A stretch of DNA of 64,000 bases from Limnoperna fortunei (lineage: Eukaryota > Mollusca > Bivalvia > Mytilida > Modiolidae), in assembly GCA_944474755.1 (NCBI GenBank), contig OX104114.1:83376623-83440622 (forward strand), read 5' to 3'. The notes under the pieces are model-generated. The model had not been told where the DNA came from. It did no database searches and saw nothing but the letters and a program-made list of their open reading frames with translations. The translations under genes were made by a program, and so were the position numbers. Of this stretch, positions 12,311 to 24,486 are shown piece by piece. Every line of letters starts with the position of its first letter. The first letter of the stretch is position 1.

Positions 12311-12774
12311 TACAAAACCTAATTTATACTCTCTAAGAGATGCTACCTAAATTCAGGCATTAATAAAGAACCAATTGGTTGGTTGTTTTGATAAAGCTTA
12401 TTACTGCTGACTTGTTCCAATATAAAACAAATTAATGTCTTATTCAAACCAGACTTTAAGTAGTCTGGACTTATTGTAACTGTTCATAACTGTACTTACT
12501 GATTTGTTGTATCTAACACTATAGCGGTGGGTTACTGTAAACTGCCAACTATGACATAATTGTTTGAGCCATCTAAATTCGATTTTCGAATAGTTGAATT
12601 AGTCAAATTGTGTGCTGGTGCAAACTCTGTCCAGTACAAGTGATTATTAAATGAATCGACAGCGACTCCAAATGGAACCAGACCATCAGTTACTTGAATG
12701 ATGACGTCGTATTGTACAACATTAGATGAATGACACCTTATCCTTTCAAAAACAAATTCATACAATTTATGAGG

Positions 12775-13192
12775 ACTGGGACCATACTGGGAGGGTTCCC
12801 AGTGCTCGACCCACAGAGCAGCCCAGCGCGTCCCCGGGTGGCGGATAGGGGAGACCCTCTCGTTGGGGTGTTGTCAGGTCATAATACGGTAAGCCTGATC
12901 GCGGACTATAGTGGGTGAGGAATTTTTAGAGTGCCACGCTCCTTGCACGATAAAGACCCCTTTTGTAGATTTCGAAAAAGAGTAGGCTCATTGTAGCCGC
13001 TACAAAAGGCTAAATTTTCCGCCCCTACCCAAAACTCCATACTTTTCCAGTGGCAGTCAAATTGTATTACCTGTGACCCATCCCACCCCAATTTTTCGTT
13101 GATTTGTTGTGTGTTAACTTGTTACCGTCCTGAATATAGCTGAAATACTGCTTGCTGGACGTAAAGCAGACATCCAATCAATCAATCAATTT
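12775..13192 (+). mobile_element. SINE-B family copy (ATCA-tailed)
   Basis: It runs from GGGAGGGTTCCCAGTGCTCG through GTTGTCAGGTCATAATACGG, GTGCCACGCTCCTTGCACGA, CCCCTTTTGTAGAT and TCCGCCCCTACCC to CTGAATATAGCTGAAATACT and a tail of CAATCAATCAATCAA. At least eight related copies occur in the window; the longest is at 49716-50220. It is non-coding. It lies in intron 3 of pseudogene A, antisense to it. Confidence 0.8.
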
Positions 13193-13976
13193 ATGAGGAA
13201 ACTTAGCTACATTGTGTTTCCGTAATATTGTTTTATATCATATACATAATATTAAAGTGATTTCAAGTTTGACCGCAACATGTATGTCTTGTTTATCCTA
13301 TTTCGTTTTGTCCCTATTACGTGTTTCAATCTTTAGTAGACGGATCAATTTACCTGTACTAAAGAAAAAAGATCCAGGTGTTTCCCCTAAACATTTCGAT
13401 ATGTTCGCGTGCATGTAAATAAATACAATTAGCTAACAGCAAGAAAATTATGTCTAAGTGACAAAGGTATCAGTAAAATAAAGAACTCATAAAAATATAA
13501 CAAATTAACAAATAAAATATTTCTTAATTAAAAATGAAAAAAAAATAAAAATTTAACTGAATACCTGGATATAGTCTGGGTTTTTGATTCTGAGAAGTAT
13601 ATAGACCCTTCAGTAAAATGATAATCTGTGTAACGTATACCGCCTCCATTCGTTGCAAAGCTTTTTGTCTTATTAGATACAAGATCTATCATGAATACTG
13701 TATTTGTATTGGAAAAAATGATATTTTTTTCCCATCCTTGAACTACAAAAGCAAAAGATGAAACAGATTAAATGTATAATCACAAATTAAAAGAATAACA
13801 TATTAGAAAATGTTAACCCTCTGATATTTACTGGCGATTAAAAGAATCATATTACGTGATGACTTCAACCTTATATGCAATAGAATCTTTTTTAGTTTTC
13901 TAAATACCCTCGGAGTGAAAATGGGATTAAAAATCAGGTAGCAAAAACCGGACTGTGGTTACGTTCCCAGTCGGAA

Positions 13977-14220
13977 TGGTCGGTCGATTGATGCAATGGA
14001 TGACTGATGTCCAAAGAGCAGTATTCTTGCTGTATTTAGAACAGCACGAAGTTAACAACTAAACAATGGCATTTGACAATTTTGGTAACGTACATTAAAT
14101 TTAAACATTTTTTTATCTACAACAATTATTATTATAACATTACAACCCCTTCTTCAACAATAGGGCCCTGCCTATCCGCTAGTGTGGAACGCACTTGGTA
14201 GCACTGTGGGTGGAAGCAAA
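13977..14220 (-). repeat. Degraded SINE-B copy
   Basis: On the plus strand CGGTCGATTGATGCAATGG, then ATGTCCAAAGAGCAGTATTC and TTGCTGTATTTAG, is a diverged complement of the SINE-B 3' end. CCTATCCGCTAG and GCACTGTGGGTGGAAGC at 14168-14218 match its 5' part. The middle is lost. It lies in intron 2 of pseudogene A, in the same sense as the gene. Confidence 0.5.
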
Positions 14221-15077
14221 AGTTACATATGTAGTTCCCATTATGTTGATTTTTTATCGAGTTAATTCCTTCGAAATTATTAAACAATAATGTCTAAAAC
14301 TGAAAGAAACAAACTTAGTTTCTATATAGTTAGTAATTATCGTAAGTAAATTTTTATTTCATATAAATCTGGATTGCATGCAAATCATTAGATCACATTT
14401 GGTTTTATTTCGAGCTGTTTAAAGATCAATTAAGAATACTTACAACTACATGACGAAACAGCTAAAATTAAAACAAAGCTAAAATTAAAACAAAAAAACA
14501 CCAAAACGATACATTTTGTTTACTATTTAGATGTTGGAAATATAGACGTAAATTATTAAATTATATTGCATTCGCGTATTCAATTATCTAGTGTTTAGCA
14601 TTTGCTGTTGAACGAGACAATTCGCTGAAATTACTAGAAAGCTACTAAATTACTTGATAAATTTAACTTAGGATATACCCAAATGTTTGTACAAACTAGA
14701 ATCTTAAAAGGAAAGACAGTAACGTACATGTATCCTTTATGCAGTATATGTTTGCATCTGTGCAGAGAAAACATTTCCTGATGAAATGTCTTGTGCATTG
14801 TTTTTTTATATTTTCTCTAATTTATTTATTGTTTTACTGTTTTTCTGAAAGCGAATTTCGGTTTATTAAAATTAAACCAACAAAAACTGTTTTAATCTTT
14901 AACATGGTTTTGCAATTTTAAAATATAAATAAAATATAATTAAACACGATGTTTATTAATTTTCAGGCATTCTAAATGATGGAAAAAATTAGTTAACTTA
15001 CTATTTTCACAGACTTGAAAAACTAACAGAAAAGTTACCAAAAACAAACAGTCCATAAATCGCCACTTTTCGTTCAT

Positions 15078-16524
15078 GAAATCGGATTGAACTTATATAA
15101 ACCAACTGAATATGTTGACACGTAAGGCATCAGAACTTAGAAGGACAGAAAAAACAAAACTTTTATATTTTAAACAAAAATCTTTATGAAAAAGGTGTTC
15201 CTAATGGTTTGGTCTTTTGTATATCAAAAATGGAAGTTTTATTATGGAAGTGTCTTATTACAATATTTACAATAACAGGTAACTGTTATCTATTTATATC
15301 ACAAGGACATGCCCTATATCCGCATATAGAAGGAACAGGGAAGATTTTGGTGTAAATGACAATTATTTTGTTTTACTAAACAATACACAGATTGAAACCA
15401 TTTATGTGGGTAAAATGCATGTACTAACTACTAAATTACATGGGTTCCATAGACACAAAGAAAGATGCAGAAAAAAAATTAAAATACAAATGTTTATTTC
15501 ATAAACTTGGAACGAAGAAAATTTACTCTAACCAGCATGACATCTACTTATTTTTCAAGTTTCTATCATGGGTTTTGATAAAATGCATCTTGTGAATTTG
15601 TTGAAGTTTAACATAGGATATATTCAGTATGATAATAAGTCAACAAACCATCAGTCATTTGAAAAATCAACAAAATGTCACAAGGAATGCATAAGTATCA
15701 GAATATTCTATGACAGATGGCCACCAATGAATTACTATTAATAACCATGTTGGTCGAGATATTTTGCGTTATGAAAGGTGTATCACTCGAAACCCATGAA
15801 ATAAAGTAAGACGCCGCAAATACTGAGAGGTGACAGTTATGAAACAATTAATTAAAGATAAATTATGCTTTGTTTGTTGTAGGAATGCTGTACAATCCCC
15901 TCAGCAGACAACACAAAGCATTTTGTAAACATAATTTCCCTTAAAAAATGTTGCAATTTCAAGCACAAAGAATCATGTTAACAATGTTCTTCAAACAAAT
16001 GCTGTACTATTTTGCTGAAAAATTCAACGATTGAAACAAAGAAATTTGCTTCTGTGATTTTGTCTATACATAACAATAAAAAATAGTACAAGCGTCATAT
16101 TATAGCAGGAAATGTGTATACTTCCAAAGCATATGTTTAAAGATCCTGTTTTTATAGCAGTTCTGGTTGCCTGATTTAGTGTCTACTCTTTTGTCTATTG
16201 TAAATATGTATATTTTTAAAATTGTCTTCAAGTTTCATTTAGTTTAAAAGATATACTTTGGTGGTAATGCAATCCTGGTGTAAGCTGCATGAAAGTTAAC
16301 AAAACTGCACAAGACACACGCACAATTCAAGTTTTTTTGACAAAGTGAAACAATCAGGCATGTTTAATATATATAGTACGTACAGTGTAATCGCATTAAT
16401 TATTTCATCAAATTACAAGTTTTCAATTTGATCAAAAGATGCTGGTAGCTCCCATATGTTAGATGTTGGTATTCTTGCCGTGGAAAAAAGTGTAACATTT
16501 GTAAAGATTTAAAAATTTGCGAGT
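15078..16524. other. No gene seen; 5' flank of pseudogene A
   Basis: AT-rich. The sequence directly upstream of A's start codon does not visibly match the 5' flanks of B and C. I see no element. Confidence 0.35.
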
Positions 16525-16665
16525 TAAAAACTCCTTTTGTAGATGTCGATAGACACAGCGCATTTGTTATTGCTTCACAAATAAATTGTCCGCCCCTTCC
16601 CAACTCTCCATATTTTTCGAGCGCCAACCCAATGTTGTTTACCGTTTTGTTCAATTTCCCACCAA
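16525..16665 (+). repeat. SINE-B fragment (middle part)
   Basis: CTCCTTTTGTAGATGTCGA, TTGTCCGCCCCTTCCCAAC, TCTCCATATTTTTCGAG and the CAATTTCCCACC stretch match the central and 3' body of the 12775-13192 copy. Both ends are missing. Confidence 0.6.
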
Positions 16666-17334
16666 ATTACTGGATAATTTAGTACATTATTTATGGAGTC
16701 ATTAATTCTATCAATCTATTTTCTTCCGCAGAACGCAGTAAACAAATAGTGTTATCAAATTAAAAAATAGTTTTTTGTATATACAGAGGTTATAGGGAAC
16801 ATTCAAATCCAAGAAGAGGAAGACTGCTTACCATTCATGAAAAAATATCTTATTGTATTTGAGTGAAAAAATCCTTATAAAGATGAATTTATTTATGGTA
16901 TGAAATTTGCAGTATTAAACATTTAGGCATTAACTTGAGGATAAATAATCGAAAGTTTAAATTGAGATTGTAAAGTAAATAGTTAAAAGTACTGTGATTG
17001 TATTGGTGATTGTTTTTAACGATGACTTGCAGTTTTAACGAATGATTTTTTTATTTAGTATCTTCTTATTAATATTTTACTGTTTCTAGATATGAAATAT
17101 GCTAATGCAACAAAATCAGTTACCTTATCACAATTCATCAAATTGTGATAAGGACGTACTTATACAAACATGTTATTGATTCAATAATTATATTAAAATC
17201 AATCGCCAAACCGACAGTTGCATATTTTTTAATTGCAATTTACATACAATAATCTTGTTTTTCATTTATAAAGATATGGCAAGTAATTTTCTGGCCGATA
17301 TATAGTTTCTATTTACTCACCCCATTCATTAGAT
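16666..17334. other. No gene seen
   Basis: AT-rich. A short hairpin TTATCACAATTCATCAAATT followed by GTGATAA lies near 17124-17150. I see nothing else. Confidence 0.3.
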
Positions 17335-17665
17335 TAAGGAAGTGGACGGTTTTTCTGTAATTCGATCGTTGACACATTTGTGGAATATTTTCTTAATCGT
17401 GTAAAAGGGCAAAGGTCTAGAAAAATGAATGCATTGTTTAGTTAATATTTGTATGTACTGTATAGGATGAATGTAAATCGGTAGCCTACTTATACGATGT
17501 ATTCTACATTTTAAACCGTTTAAAACAAAAACTGTATGCAAATGCAGGATTACTTCCTTGTAAAAAGTTTTTTTTAAGTCTTTATTCACGTATTGTCAGT
17601 GTACTGTTTCATACTTAAAACGTCCATTATTGACTGTTTAAAACATACAGTCGTGCGGACAACCT
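17335..17665 (+). repeat. Orphan copy of the 5' flank of the YWTD genes
   Basis: The first half (GTGGACGGTTTTTCTGTAAT, CGATCGTTGACACATT, CGGTAGCCTAC) matches 25465-25605. The second half (TACATTTTAAACCGTTTAAA, GATTACTTCCTTGTAAA, ACGTCCATTATTGAC, CAGTCGTGCGGACAACCTTG) matches the flank directly upstream of gene B (27315-27490) and, partly, gene C (41000-41150). No exon 1 follows. This suggests a lost gene copy whose promoter-side flank survives. Confidence 0.55.
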
Positions 17666-18084
17666 TGATAGAGGGCATTTATTTAAAAAAGAAAATAAAG
17701 AAAAGTAACTTTGTATTATTATATATTATATATTTTTAAAAATACAGAGTTAGATAACTGTGAAATTAATACGTATTGGTTACGAAAATTTCATCGTCAA
17801 TGCAATTGTTCTATAATCGACAATATAAAGCATAAATTTATCATAAACTTTTTCTAAGTATTCAACAACACATGACGCCGGAAAACGTTAAGAAGACATT
17901 ACACTGTGACAAAAACACTACTGATAATGCCCATGCCCAGCAAATCGTGATCCTTTAAATGTTTGAGTAATATACCAGACACACCATCTCAGCGACGGTT
18001 TTTACTTTTACTACACAGAAACATTAATGTTGAAGCACATTAAGGAATAATTTTAAAAAAAGTTTTTTCCTCAACTCAGAATAA
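17666..18084. other. No gene seen; short stretch shared with 34880-34925
   Basis: GTTAGATAACTG, then TTAATACGTATTGGTTACGA (about 17748-17788), resembles TTAGATAACT and TTAATACGTATTGGTTATGA in intron 7 of gene B. Otherwise AT-rich without recognisable content. Confidence 0.3.
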
Positions 18085-18515
18085 TGAATTGCAAAATGAA
18101 TTACACTATTTGACAACGGCTCTGTAAATGAACTTTGACTAAGGGATAGAAAATTAGTTCTTATTTTGATATTTTGCTGCACCGAACTGTAGCAAGAACA
18201 GTGGATTTATTATTCCATGGAATTTTGATATTTGAGTTGCATTTAAAAAGCAGTTTCATATAGAATTTATACATACATTATTTATATAATTTCTTAAATG
18301 TATTGGTTGATTTTTTTCTGATTGGGTAAAGTCCATTTCTGGACTATTTTATGGGTGTTAGTGAGTTTTCTTGAGTACCTTTCCGGGTTTCTAAATTTGC
18401 CAACAAATTTATCTGACATGACACCCCAAAAATTTAATGTCATATAGCTGAAATTAATTCGCTCGTTTTGAGGGGTCTCTCATTACTAAACGAAAATAAG
18501 TGCCTAAGTGAGAGC
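18085..18515 (+). repeat. 430-bp interspersed repeat R2, copy 1
   Basis: Matches the complement of 53455-53915 over its whole length: GACAACGGCTCTGTAAATGA, GCTGCACCGAACTGTAGCA, GTGGATTTATTATTC, GACTATTTTATGGGTGTTAG, GACATGACACCCC and CGCTCGTTTTGAGGGGTC. No coding frame is shared and no terminal inverted repeats are visible. The class is unknown. Confidence 0.7.
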
Positions 18516-19470
18516 AAAAAATAATAATACTTTCCTATATATGAAAATAATTCAGATGCCGTTGTTATTTAATAAAAACTGCTGTTTACTACGATTAATG
18601 GAATAACAAAGACATCCAAATGTAAGTTTCTAAAATAGTTCGAAAAAAAAACATATTTGTTTCGGTTTGAATGCTTTTATACCCTAATTTGAGCCATTTT
18701 TATCTATATCGTGCCGTTCAACGTATGTACAAATATCTGATTTTGGTTATCTCTCATACTTTTGTCATATATCATTGAAATTCTTTATATCTGATTGCAT
18801 CATATTCTTTCAGTTTGGTGGTGTTTTTCACAACTGACGATTGGTATTTCAATTGGCACTTATTGTGCATCTTTGCTTGTCAATTTGTTCCTCCATTTAT
18901 ACAAAGCGACTTTCTACTATCATTTTAGCTAGTCCAATCCTTTAATCTCATTTATTCGTTGCATTTAAGATGTCCTTTCAATGAACAATCCTCTGTCTGA
19001 TGACGTTCTACATCTCATTTTTAAAAAGGCTTGACAGTAGACACAAAATAAACAAATAGGTCCGCTTAACTCTTTGGGTTTATATCTCAAAATCCAAAAA
19101 TGAAGCGGACTCACGTTGAAGTTACAACTAACCTTTACGACAAACGTGCAGAATATGGAGTTCTTATACTTTTTTGGTACAAAACGACTTTCTTGATTTG
19201 AAAAACTGAACAATAAGGGTTTTGCTGCACAAAGGTTTTTGTTTTTAATGAAGAAAGTTTAGGAAAACATATTCCTTTCAATGAGTACACATATAAGTTT
19301 CACATAGAGTTTTAACTAGATTGAATACAAACACACAAAAAGGTCCCCATATTTGCTTAAGAATTTCGCATTTTGCGGATATTATAAAGCTATGAGACAC
19401 TGAAGTCAATTTTATATGACAAATATAAATGAAATATGATGAATAAGCACCTCACCCGTTACTAATAAGT
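18516..19470. other. No gene seen
   Basis: AT-rich with only short frames. No YWTD exon precedes the duplicated flank at 19471. Confidence 0.35.
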
Positions 19471-19765
19471 TTAGAATTATTTCTTCATATATGAGTGGGA
19501 AGATATAATAAAGAAACCATCTATTTACGATGCTCCTGTCAGTGTGCCTCACAAGCCGTGAGATCTAGTAAGTTATCTATAACTTAAAAACTGACGTGTC
19601 CACTATAAGTTGTAATTTTGGTCCGGTTTGACAAAATGTTTCCAAAATTTTAACTATTCCGCGAGAATTGTTTGCAGTTTCTCACCATTGATCGTGCATT
19701 TGTTTCAGGCGCACCGGCTTTCTCATCCAATAAAACTCAAATATCCCCGAACAAACGTTAAACAC
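19471..19765 (+). repeat. Orphan copy of the gene Z 3'-flank segment
   Basis: Counterpart of 1457-1750, aligned over about 290 bp (see that entry). No last exon is found within the 1 kb upstream, so this is a flank without a gene or an old repeat. Confidence 0.45.
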
Positions 19766-20402
19766 TGCTCCAATTGGTATTATGTGTTTCAAAACAACTA
19801 AACCAACTTTCTTATATAATATATTTATAAAATTCCGAAGGGTGAACTGAATTAATACCAATCGGATGACCGACTTGCAGAGTTAACACGATATGCCACT
19901 AGATAAAAAATCTAACTGGCATGCTGCCTATTTGTGTTAACAAATATTGCAAAAACTAGCATATGAGGTAACAGTTGAAGTCCTACAGTAATGATTTGTT
20001 TATAATTCCAGCCAGTTCCTATATGTGTAACAAAGGCCAACATCCGGTCTCTTTGTATCTAATGGATGGAAAATTGATACATTGTTATCAATTTGTATAA
20101 AAACTTATCTTAAACTAACGCGAAATATAATGTACGAGTTTCGCCTGACAAACAAATATATAATATAAATTTATCCATTTAATGTGTAAAAAACAAAAAT
20201 AAGAATACTGTTTTGTCCATGTAACACGTTATATTGTCTCAGGCAGCTAATTTAGACTCGCCGTTTGACATGTATTTTCACGAAAATTGTTTCAAAACAA
20301 TGCAGCAACAGCAAACATATAAATGTCCATAGTCCAACTTTAAATATTATTACACACCCTTCAAAAACAGTATTGCATTTTAAAAAAAAAACCCTGAAAC
20401 CA
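19766..20402. other. No gene seen
   Basis: AT-rich; similarity to the gene Z flank fades out here. Nothing recognised. Confidence 0.3.
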
Positions 20403-20733
20403 TGCTGGGAAGATTCCCAGTACTAAACCCACAAAGAGGCGCCCAAAGAGGGGACCATCTCGTTCGGGGTTGTCAAGTACATGTAGTAATAGGTCAAGCC
20501 TAACTGCCAACCACAGTGGAGGAGTGCTACGCTCCTTAAACGATTACAAAAGGCTAAATTCTTCGCCCCTATCCAATGTTCCATACTTTTCCAGTACCAT
20601 TACCAATGTGATCCCTATGTCCCACGCCTTTTTCCCTTTGGTATATTGTTGCTAACTTGACCTCGTCATGATTATAGCTTAAATGATGCTCGCTGGAGGT
20701 AAAGCAAACATCCAATCAATCAATCAGAAACAA
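20403..20733 (+). mobile_element. SINE-B family copy
   Basis: GGGAAGATTCCCAGTACTAA, GGGACCATCTCGTTCGGGGT, GAGTGCTACGCTCCTTAAACG, CTTCGCCCCTATCC, ATTATAGCTTAAATGATGCT and a tail of CCAATCAATCAATCAG align with 12775-13192. An internal deletion removes the CCCCTTTTGTAGAT stretch. Confidence 0.75.
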
Positions 20734-21349
20734 TCCCACTTATTTCGAATCATTTTTACGTTGGCACCAGTTAACTGAGCAATATTTTCTTTACATATTA
20801 AAACAGTTGCTATTAAGTTAACATTAGATTTCTTTCTTTCTTGTATTCCAAGTTAAACAAGATATTACTAGGAAGATTCGTACACGCTGTTGTTTTAAAA
20901 ATAATACTAGTATGTAATTTATATGTGGCCTAATTAAAGTATGCAGCCCCAGTTGAAATTGTAACCTTCGTAGCTCATTCCCGTTTCGCAAGCACAATAG
21001 TTGTTTCGATAGTATCATTTTTGTCAGCCAAGGTTCTTGCTGGTAGTAGTAAAGATTTAGGCTGAGCAGAATGTCATCTTAAACTTTCACAATAAGACTG
21101 AAAAATCAGTAAATCAAAACATGAACCTTACACTTTAACAGTAATTGCTAGAATGATCGCATACAAACGCACAAGTTGTTACTTAATCTAAATTAATAGT
21201 AAATTTACTGACCAATCAGCATCTAAATAACTGACTGATTATGCAGTAAACCCTGCCTTGAATGTAGGTGGCTGACCAGTCAACCCATATTATATAAAAC
21301 AAAGATAATTTCTAGGAAGATTTCATAATACAAACTTGCATCTTTTTAC
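20734..21349. other. No gene seen
   Basis: AT-rich with short frames only; nothing recognised. Confidence 0.3.
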
Positions 21350-21556
21350 TGCAGGTGGGCACATTATATAACATAATGATAACATAATTTTAGACACCTG
21401 CTTCATTATACAATACACATTACAGAAAAGAATTGTAACATAAATTTTAGGAACCTGCTACAAAAACATTTTATACAATACAATGAAAACTGCACACGCA
21501 TAACAAAAAGAATTGTAACAAAAATTTTAGGAACCTGCTACAAAAACATTTTTATT
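21350..21556 (+). repeat. Short tandem repeat, 80-bp period
   Basis: AAGAATTGTAACA, then AATTTTAGGAACCTGCTACA and AAAACATTTT, occurs at 21429 and again 80 bp later at 21509. A degraded third unit (GATAACATAATTTTAGACAC, CTGCTTCATTATACAATACA) precedes them at 21378. Confidence 0.7.
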
Positions 21557-22639
21557 TAGCTATATTATAAATTATTTTTTGTATTGCAATATATGTTGTA
21601 AAAATGTATAATAATATAATTAAAAAAATTGTTATAATTAGTTTTCCTGTACATCCTAAAACATTACGTTATATGTAACAGTCCTAATCCAGCAGATAAG
21701 GAATTTTATTTCTTCTTGTGTCATCGCGGATTTCGTTAAATTGATTTGAAGCGATCAATTCAATTGTCAGCGATGCGATTATCTAATCTCCTTAATAGCG
21801 AGCATTACAGACGGTGACACGACTTAAGAAATTCATCATCCATTTTTACCGGAACCCAATGTCATTGAAAAATCGTTCCTAATATTATATTTTAAAGCTT
21901 GACCACTTAAATTCGTCATTGTTTATGTTCTTCAATGCTTTTGTTAAAGTAGACAGAAATGTGCATTCAAATTAAGGAATAATCGCTGGGTATGATGAGA
22001 ACGGAGAGGATATCTTTATTTTAATACATGTTGGTACGTCACGTGACAGTGACATGAGTGATCATATAAGGACAAACCTAAATGAGAAAGCTGTTAATGT
22101 TATCCAGCTAATAAATATAATTTTCCAAACATTGAAAATGACAAAGTAATCAATTAATTTGTAGGCATCTGTCCGTGGAGTTAATTGACAGAAGTCAATG
22201 CAAACAACACGTGTAATCAAAATGAACATGTCCAATTTTGATATCCTTCTTTCTACAAAACCTTTAATATAAATGGTTTAACTAGAAGAGGTTGCATGTC
22301 ATACTAATACAATATACAATAAACATAGAAGATATTACAGCAGCATATACATGTATACAAACAATACATATATACTTTCTTTCAAACATAGCACCATGCA
22401 GATTATTGTTAGACATTTGACATTGATATACTAATTAGATGAAGGAACAACTCGCTAAAAACGTACCGGTACCGGGCCAATGAAACATCAGTCGGAAATC
22501 ATAAATGGAATTTAATAGTCATAGGCATCTGTTGTATATACGTTATTTAAAATTATTGTTGCTTTAAGAAAAAAAATGACCTTCCATGACGACATTCGGA
22601 ACCTCTTTCTGTTTTTGATGTGGTGAGAGTTATACTAGA
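21557..22639. other. No gene seen
   Basis: AT-rich with short frames only; nothing recognised. Confidence 0.3.
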
Positions 22640-23180
22640 TGTTGACGTATTTTGGTTATTGTTTTTGTGTGACAAATGAAAACTTCTTACCGCTCACGCA
22701 CATTTTGTAGATCAATTAATGTGTAAATTGAATTCATCACTTTATTTCCTACAGTTATTTAGCGTTTTGAAATGCGGCGTATTTTTCAATGTGATAGAGC
22801 AATTATATATATTAAAATTTGACCTAAATTACAAAGGAAGAGTCAATTGTCGTCTGTTCAAAATCCTTCGGGTAATATTGTCTGCAGTTAAGGCGGGAAA
22901 AGCCTCGTGGTTTGTCCGAATATCACTGAACGTTACGAAAGCAGACGATCGTTTTCAAAACAACGGGAGGTCCCTGTAAAATTCCCGTAGCAAATGTTAA
23001 GGACGATTTGAACTTGTCAACAACAAAGGCATAATATAAAATATGGACGTCTTATCGTGTAGAAATGTTTTGAATTGGATTTTAACACTACAAAGGTACA
23101 ATATGAAATAATACAAAAATGCAAGCAAAACACCTAGCGCAGCGGGGTGTAACATTTAGTATAATTGATTTAACTGTTTA
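22640..23180 (+). repeat. Segment duplicated in intron 6 of gene C (46930-47905)
   Basis: Long collinear similarity: AATCCTTCGGGTAATATTGT, CTGCAGTTAAGGCGGGAAAA, ATTCCCGTAGCAAATGTTAA, AACAAAGGCATAATATAAAA and AAAATGCAAGCAAAACACC all have counterparts in order. The gene C copy contains an extra stretch (about 47470-47845) that is absent here. No YWTD exon is seen next to this copy. It is a remnant of a broken gene duplication or a long repeat. Confidence 0.7.
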
Positions 23181-23640
23181 AGTTGTAATAAAGATTTTGC
23201 TTAAAATTTTTAATGTATTTAAGATTTTGGCTAAACTTTTAAATGTTTTAGTTGCTGAACACTGGGTAATTCATATCTTTAATTATACGAAAACAGTTTG
23301 TATCAACCGACGACCGAAAAAAGAAGTTATGTATGTAAAGCTTATACAATTTTAAGAGCATTTTTGTCTGTAAAATGGCATCTTTTGAAGATATTTATTA
23401 CAAAATCCATACCATCAACATAAATCCAGATTTCTCTGATTAATGTTAAAAAAGTAATTTCCTGCACATTTTCAAATCGGTTTTCAATCTAAAAACAGGG
23501 CTTTCCTTAAGCCGAACAAGGAAATGGAATATATTTCAACTGTAAGAAGATTCGATAATTTAGTTCTACATAACAAAAAAAAGAACATTTCTTAACTGGC
23601 CGGGTCGCAAAGCAAGTGTCTTTATAAATATAGAATGATT
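23181..23640. other. No gene seen
   Basis: AT-rich with short frames only; nothing recognised. Confidence 0.3.
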
Positions 23641-24240
23641 TATACTTTGTCATAAGAAGGATTTGTAAAATAGTTTAGGATTTGATTACAATAAATATGT
23701 ACCGTATTAAGCAAATTTTCTGAAAAGTGACTTATTCCAAAGTTAATCAAGATAACATTCCTTGAACAATTCCATATGCATGTGCACAACTTCAATATAT
23801 TTGTAATCTTTTTGTGATGGTTCATAGATCTGTGTTAAAAACTGTACAGGGAGTGGATTACACAGTAAAGAATCGTCTTCTGAAAATGTTCTGAAAAATG
23901 ACTTAGTTTCCCCTTTCTGGTAAATGTGAAACAAAATGGTTGAACAATTCAACAATATCAGGGGCGCAGCATCAATACACGCCAAAATTTTAATGTGAAG
24001 TTTCAGAGATTTAGGTTGAAAATTTTAGTAGATTTCCAAAAATATTGGTACCGTCATCGGCATATGCTCTAAAAAAACAAATTACTTAGTTCCCAAGTGT
24101 GAAAAATTTAGAAAAAAATCTTAGAACAATTCCCTTATTGCAGATGTACAACTAATACCTTTGCAATCCTAACTTGATGTTTCAGTGATCTTGGTTGCAA
24201 ACTGTGGGAAGAGTTGATTACATAAAACAGATACCCTATT
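23641..24240. repeat. Degenerate tandem repeat, about 180-bp period, three units
   Basis: GAACAATTC(C/A) recurs at 23764, 23942 and 24124. Each is followed by a CATGTGCACAACTT / CAGCATCAATACACG / CAGATGTACAACTAA counterpart and then by a GATCTTGGTTGCAAACTGTG-like block with GAGTTGATTACA (or GAGTGGATTACA). The units are strongly diverged. I recognise the type as a bivalve repeat but cannot place it. Confidence 0.6.
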
Positions 24241-24486
24241 TTTCCCGCACTCCCGAATTTCCCATACTATAAACCGAGCTTGTACTTCGTGAAACCCGGC
24301 CAAAAGTTCTCTCACGTCTATATCATAGCATGATGGTGATGGGTGAAACCCATGACCTTGTGTCGAGCACACGCAGCAAGCAGTAAGAACTCACTTATCT
24401 ATAAGAGAGACCAACTGTTTTTAGTACATTACACCAGAAAAACATGTAAGAACATTTTGTTTGTGTAATAAAATAAAATAGAAATA

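Larger units (their letters stand above)
10860..15077 (-). pseudogene. YWTD-family gene A, decayed copy, exons 1-6
   Basis: Minus-strand exons by comparison with B and C: exon 1 15077-15002 (signal peptide MNEKWRFMDCLFLVTFLLVF), exon 2 14461-14444 (18-nt microexon, AVSSCS), exon 3 13742-13565 (178 nt, starts FQGWEKNIIFSN and includes EGSIYFSE), exon 4 12742-12500 (243 nt, IRCHSS, NNHLYWTE), exon 5 11701-11586 (QWLYFSDTGSHTI), exon 6 11115-10860 (NRIYWTDAGHTH). All introns keep GT/AG sites. The lesions are an in-frame TAA in exon 4 (12534-12532), an in-frame TAG in exon 6 (10999-10997) and further frame changes behind it, although the exon end (YGVKIVKKE) is still recognisable. Exons 7-8 were not found. 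Intron 3 holds a SINE-B copy and intron 4 a MITE. If translated, only the first half of the propeller would be made. Confidence 0.82.

Noticed and set aside
21350..21556. CRISPR-like array
   Set aside because: Only two to three degenerate 80-bp units with no spacers; the genome is eukaryotic.
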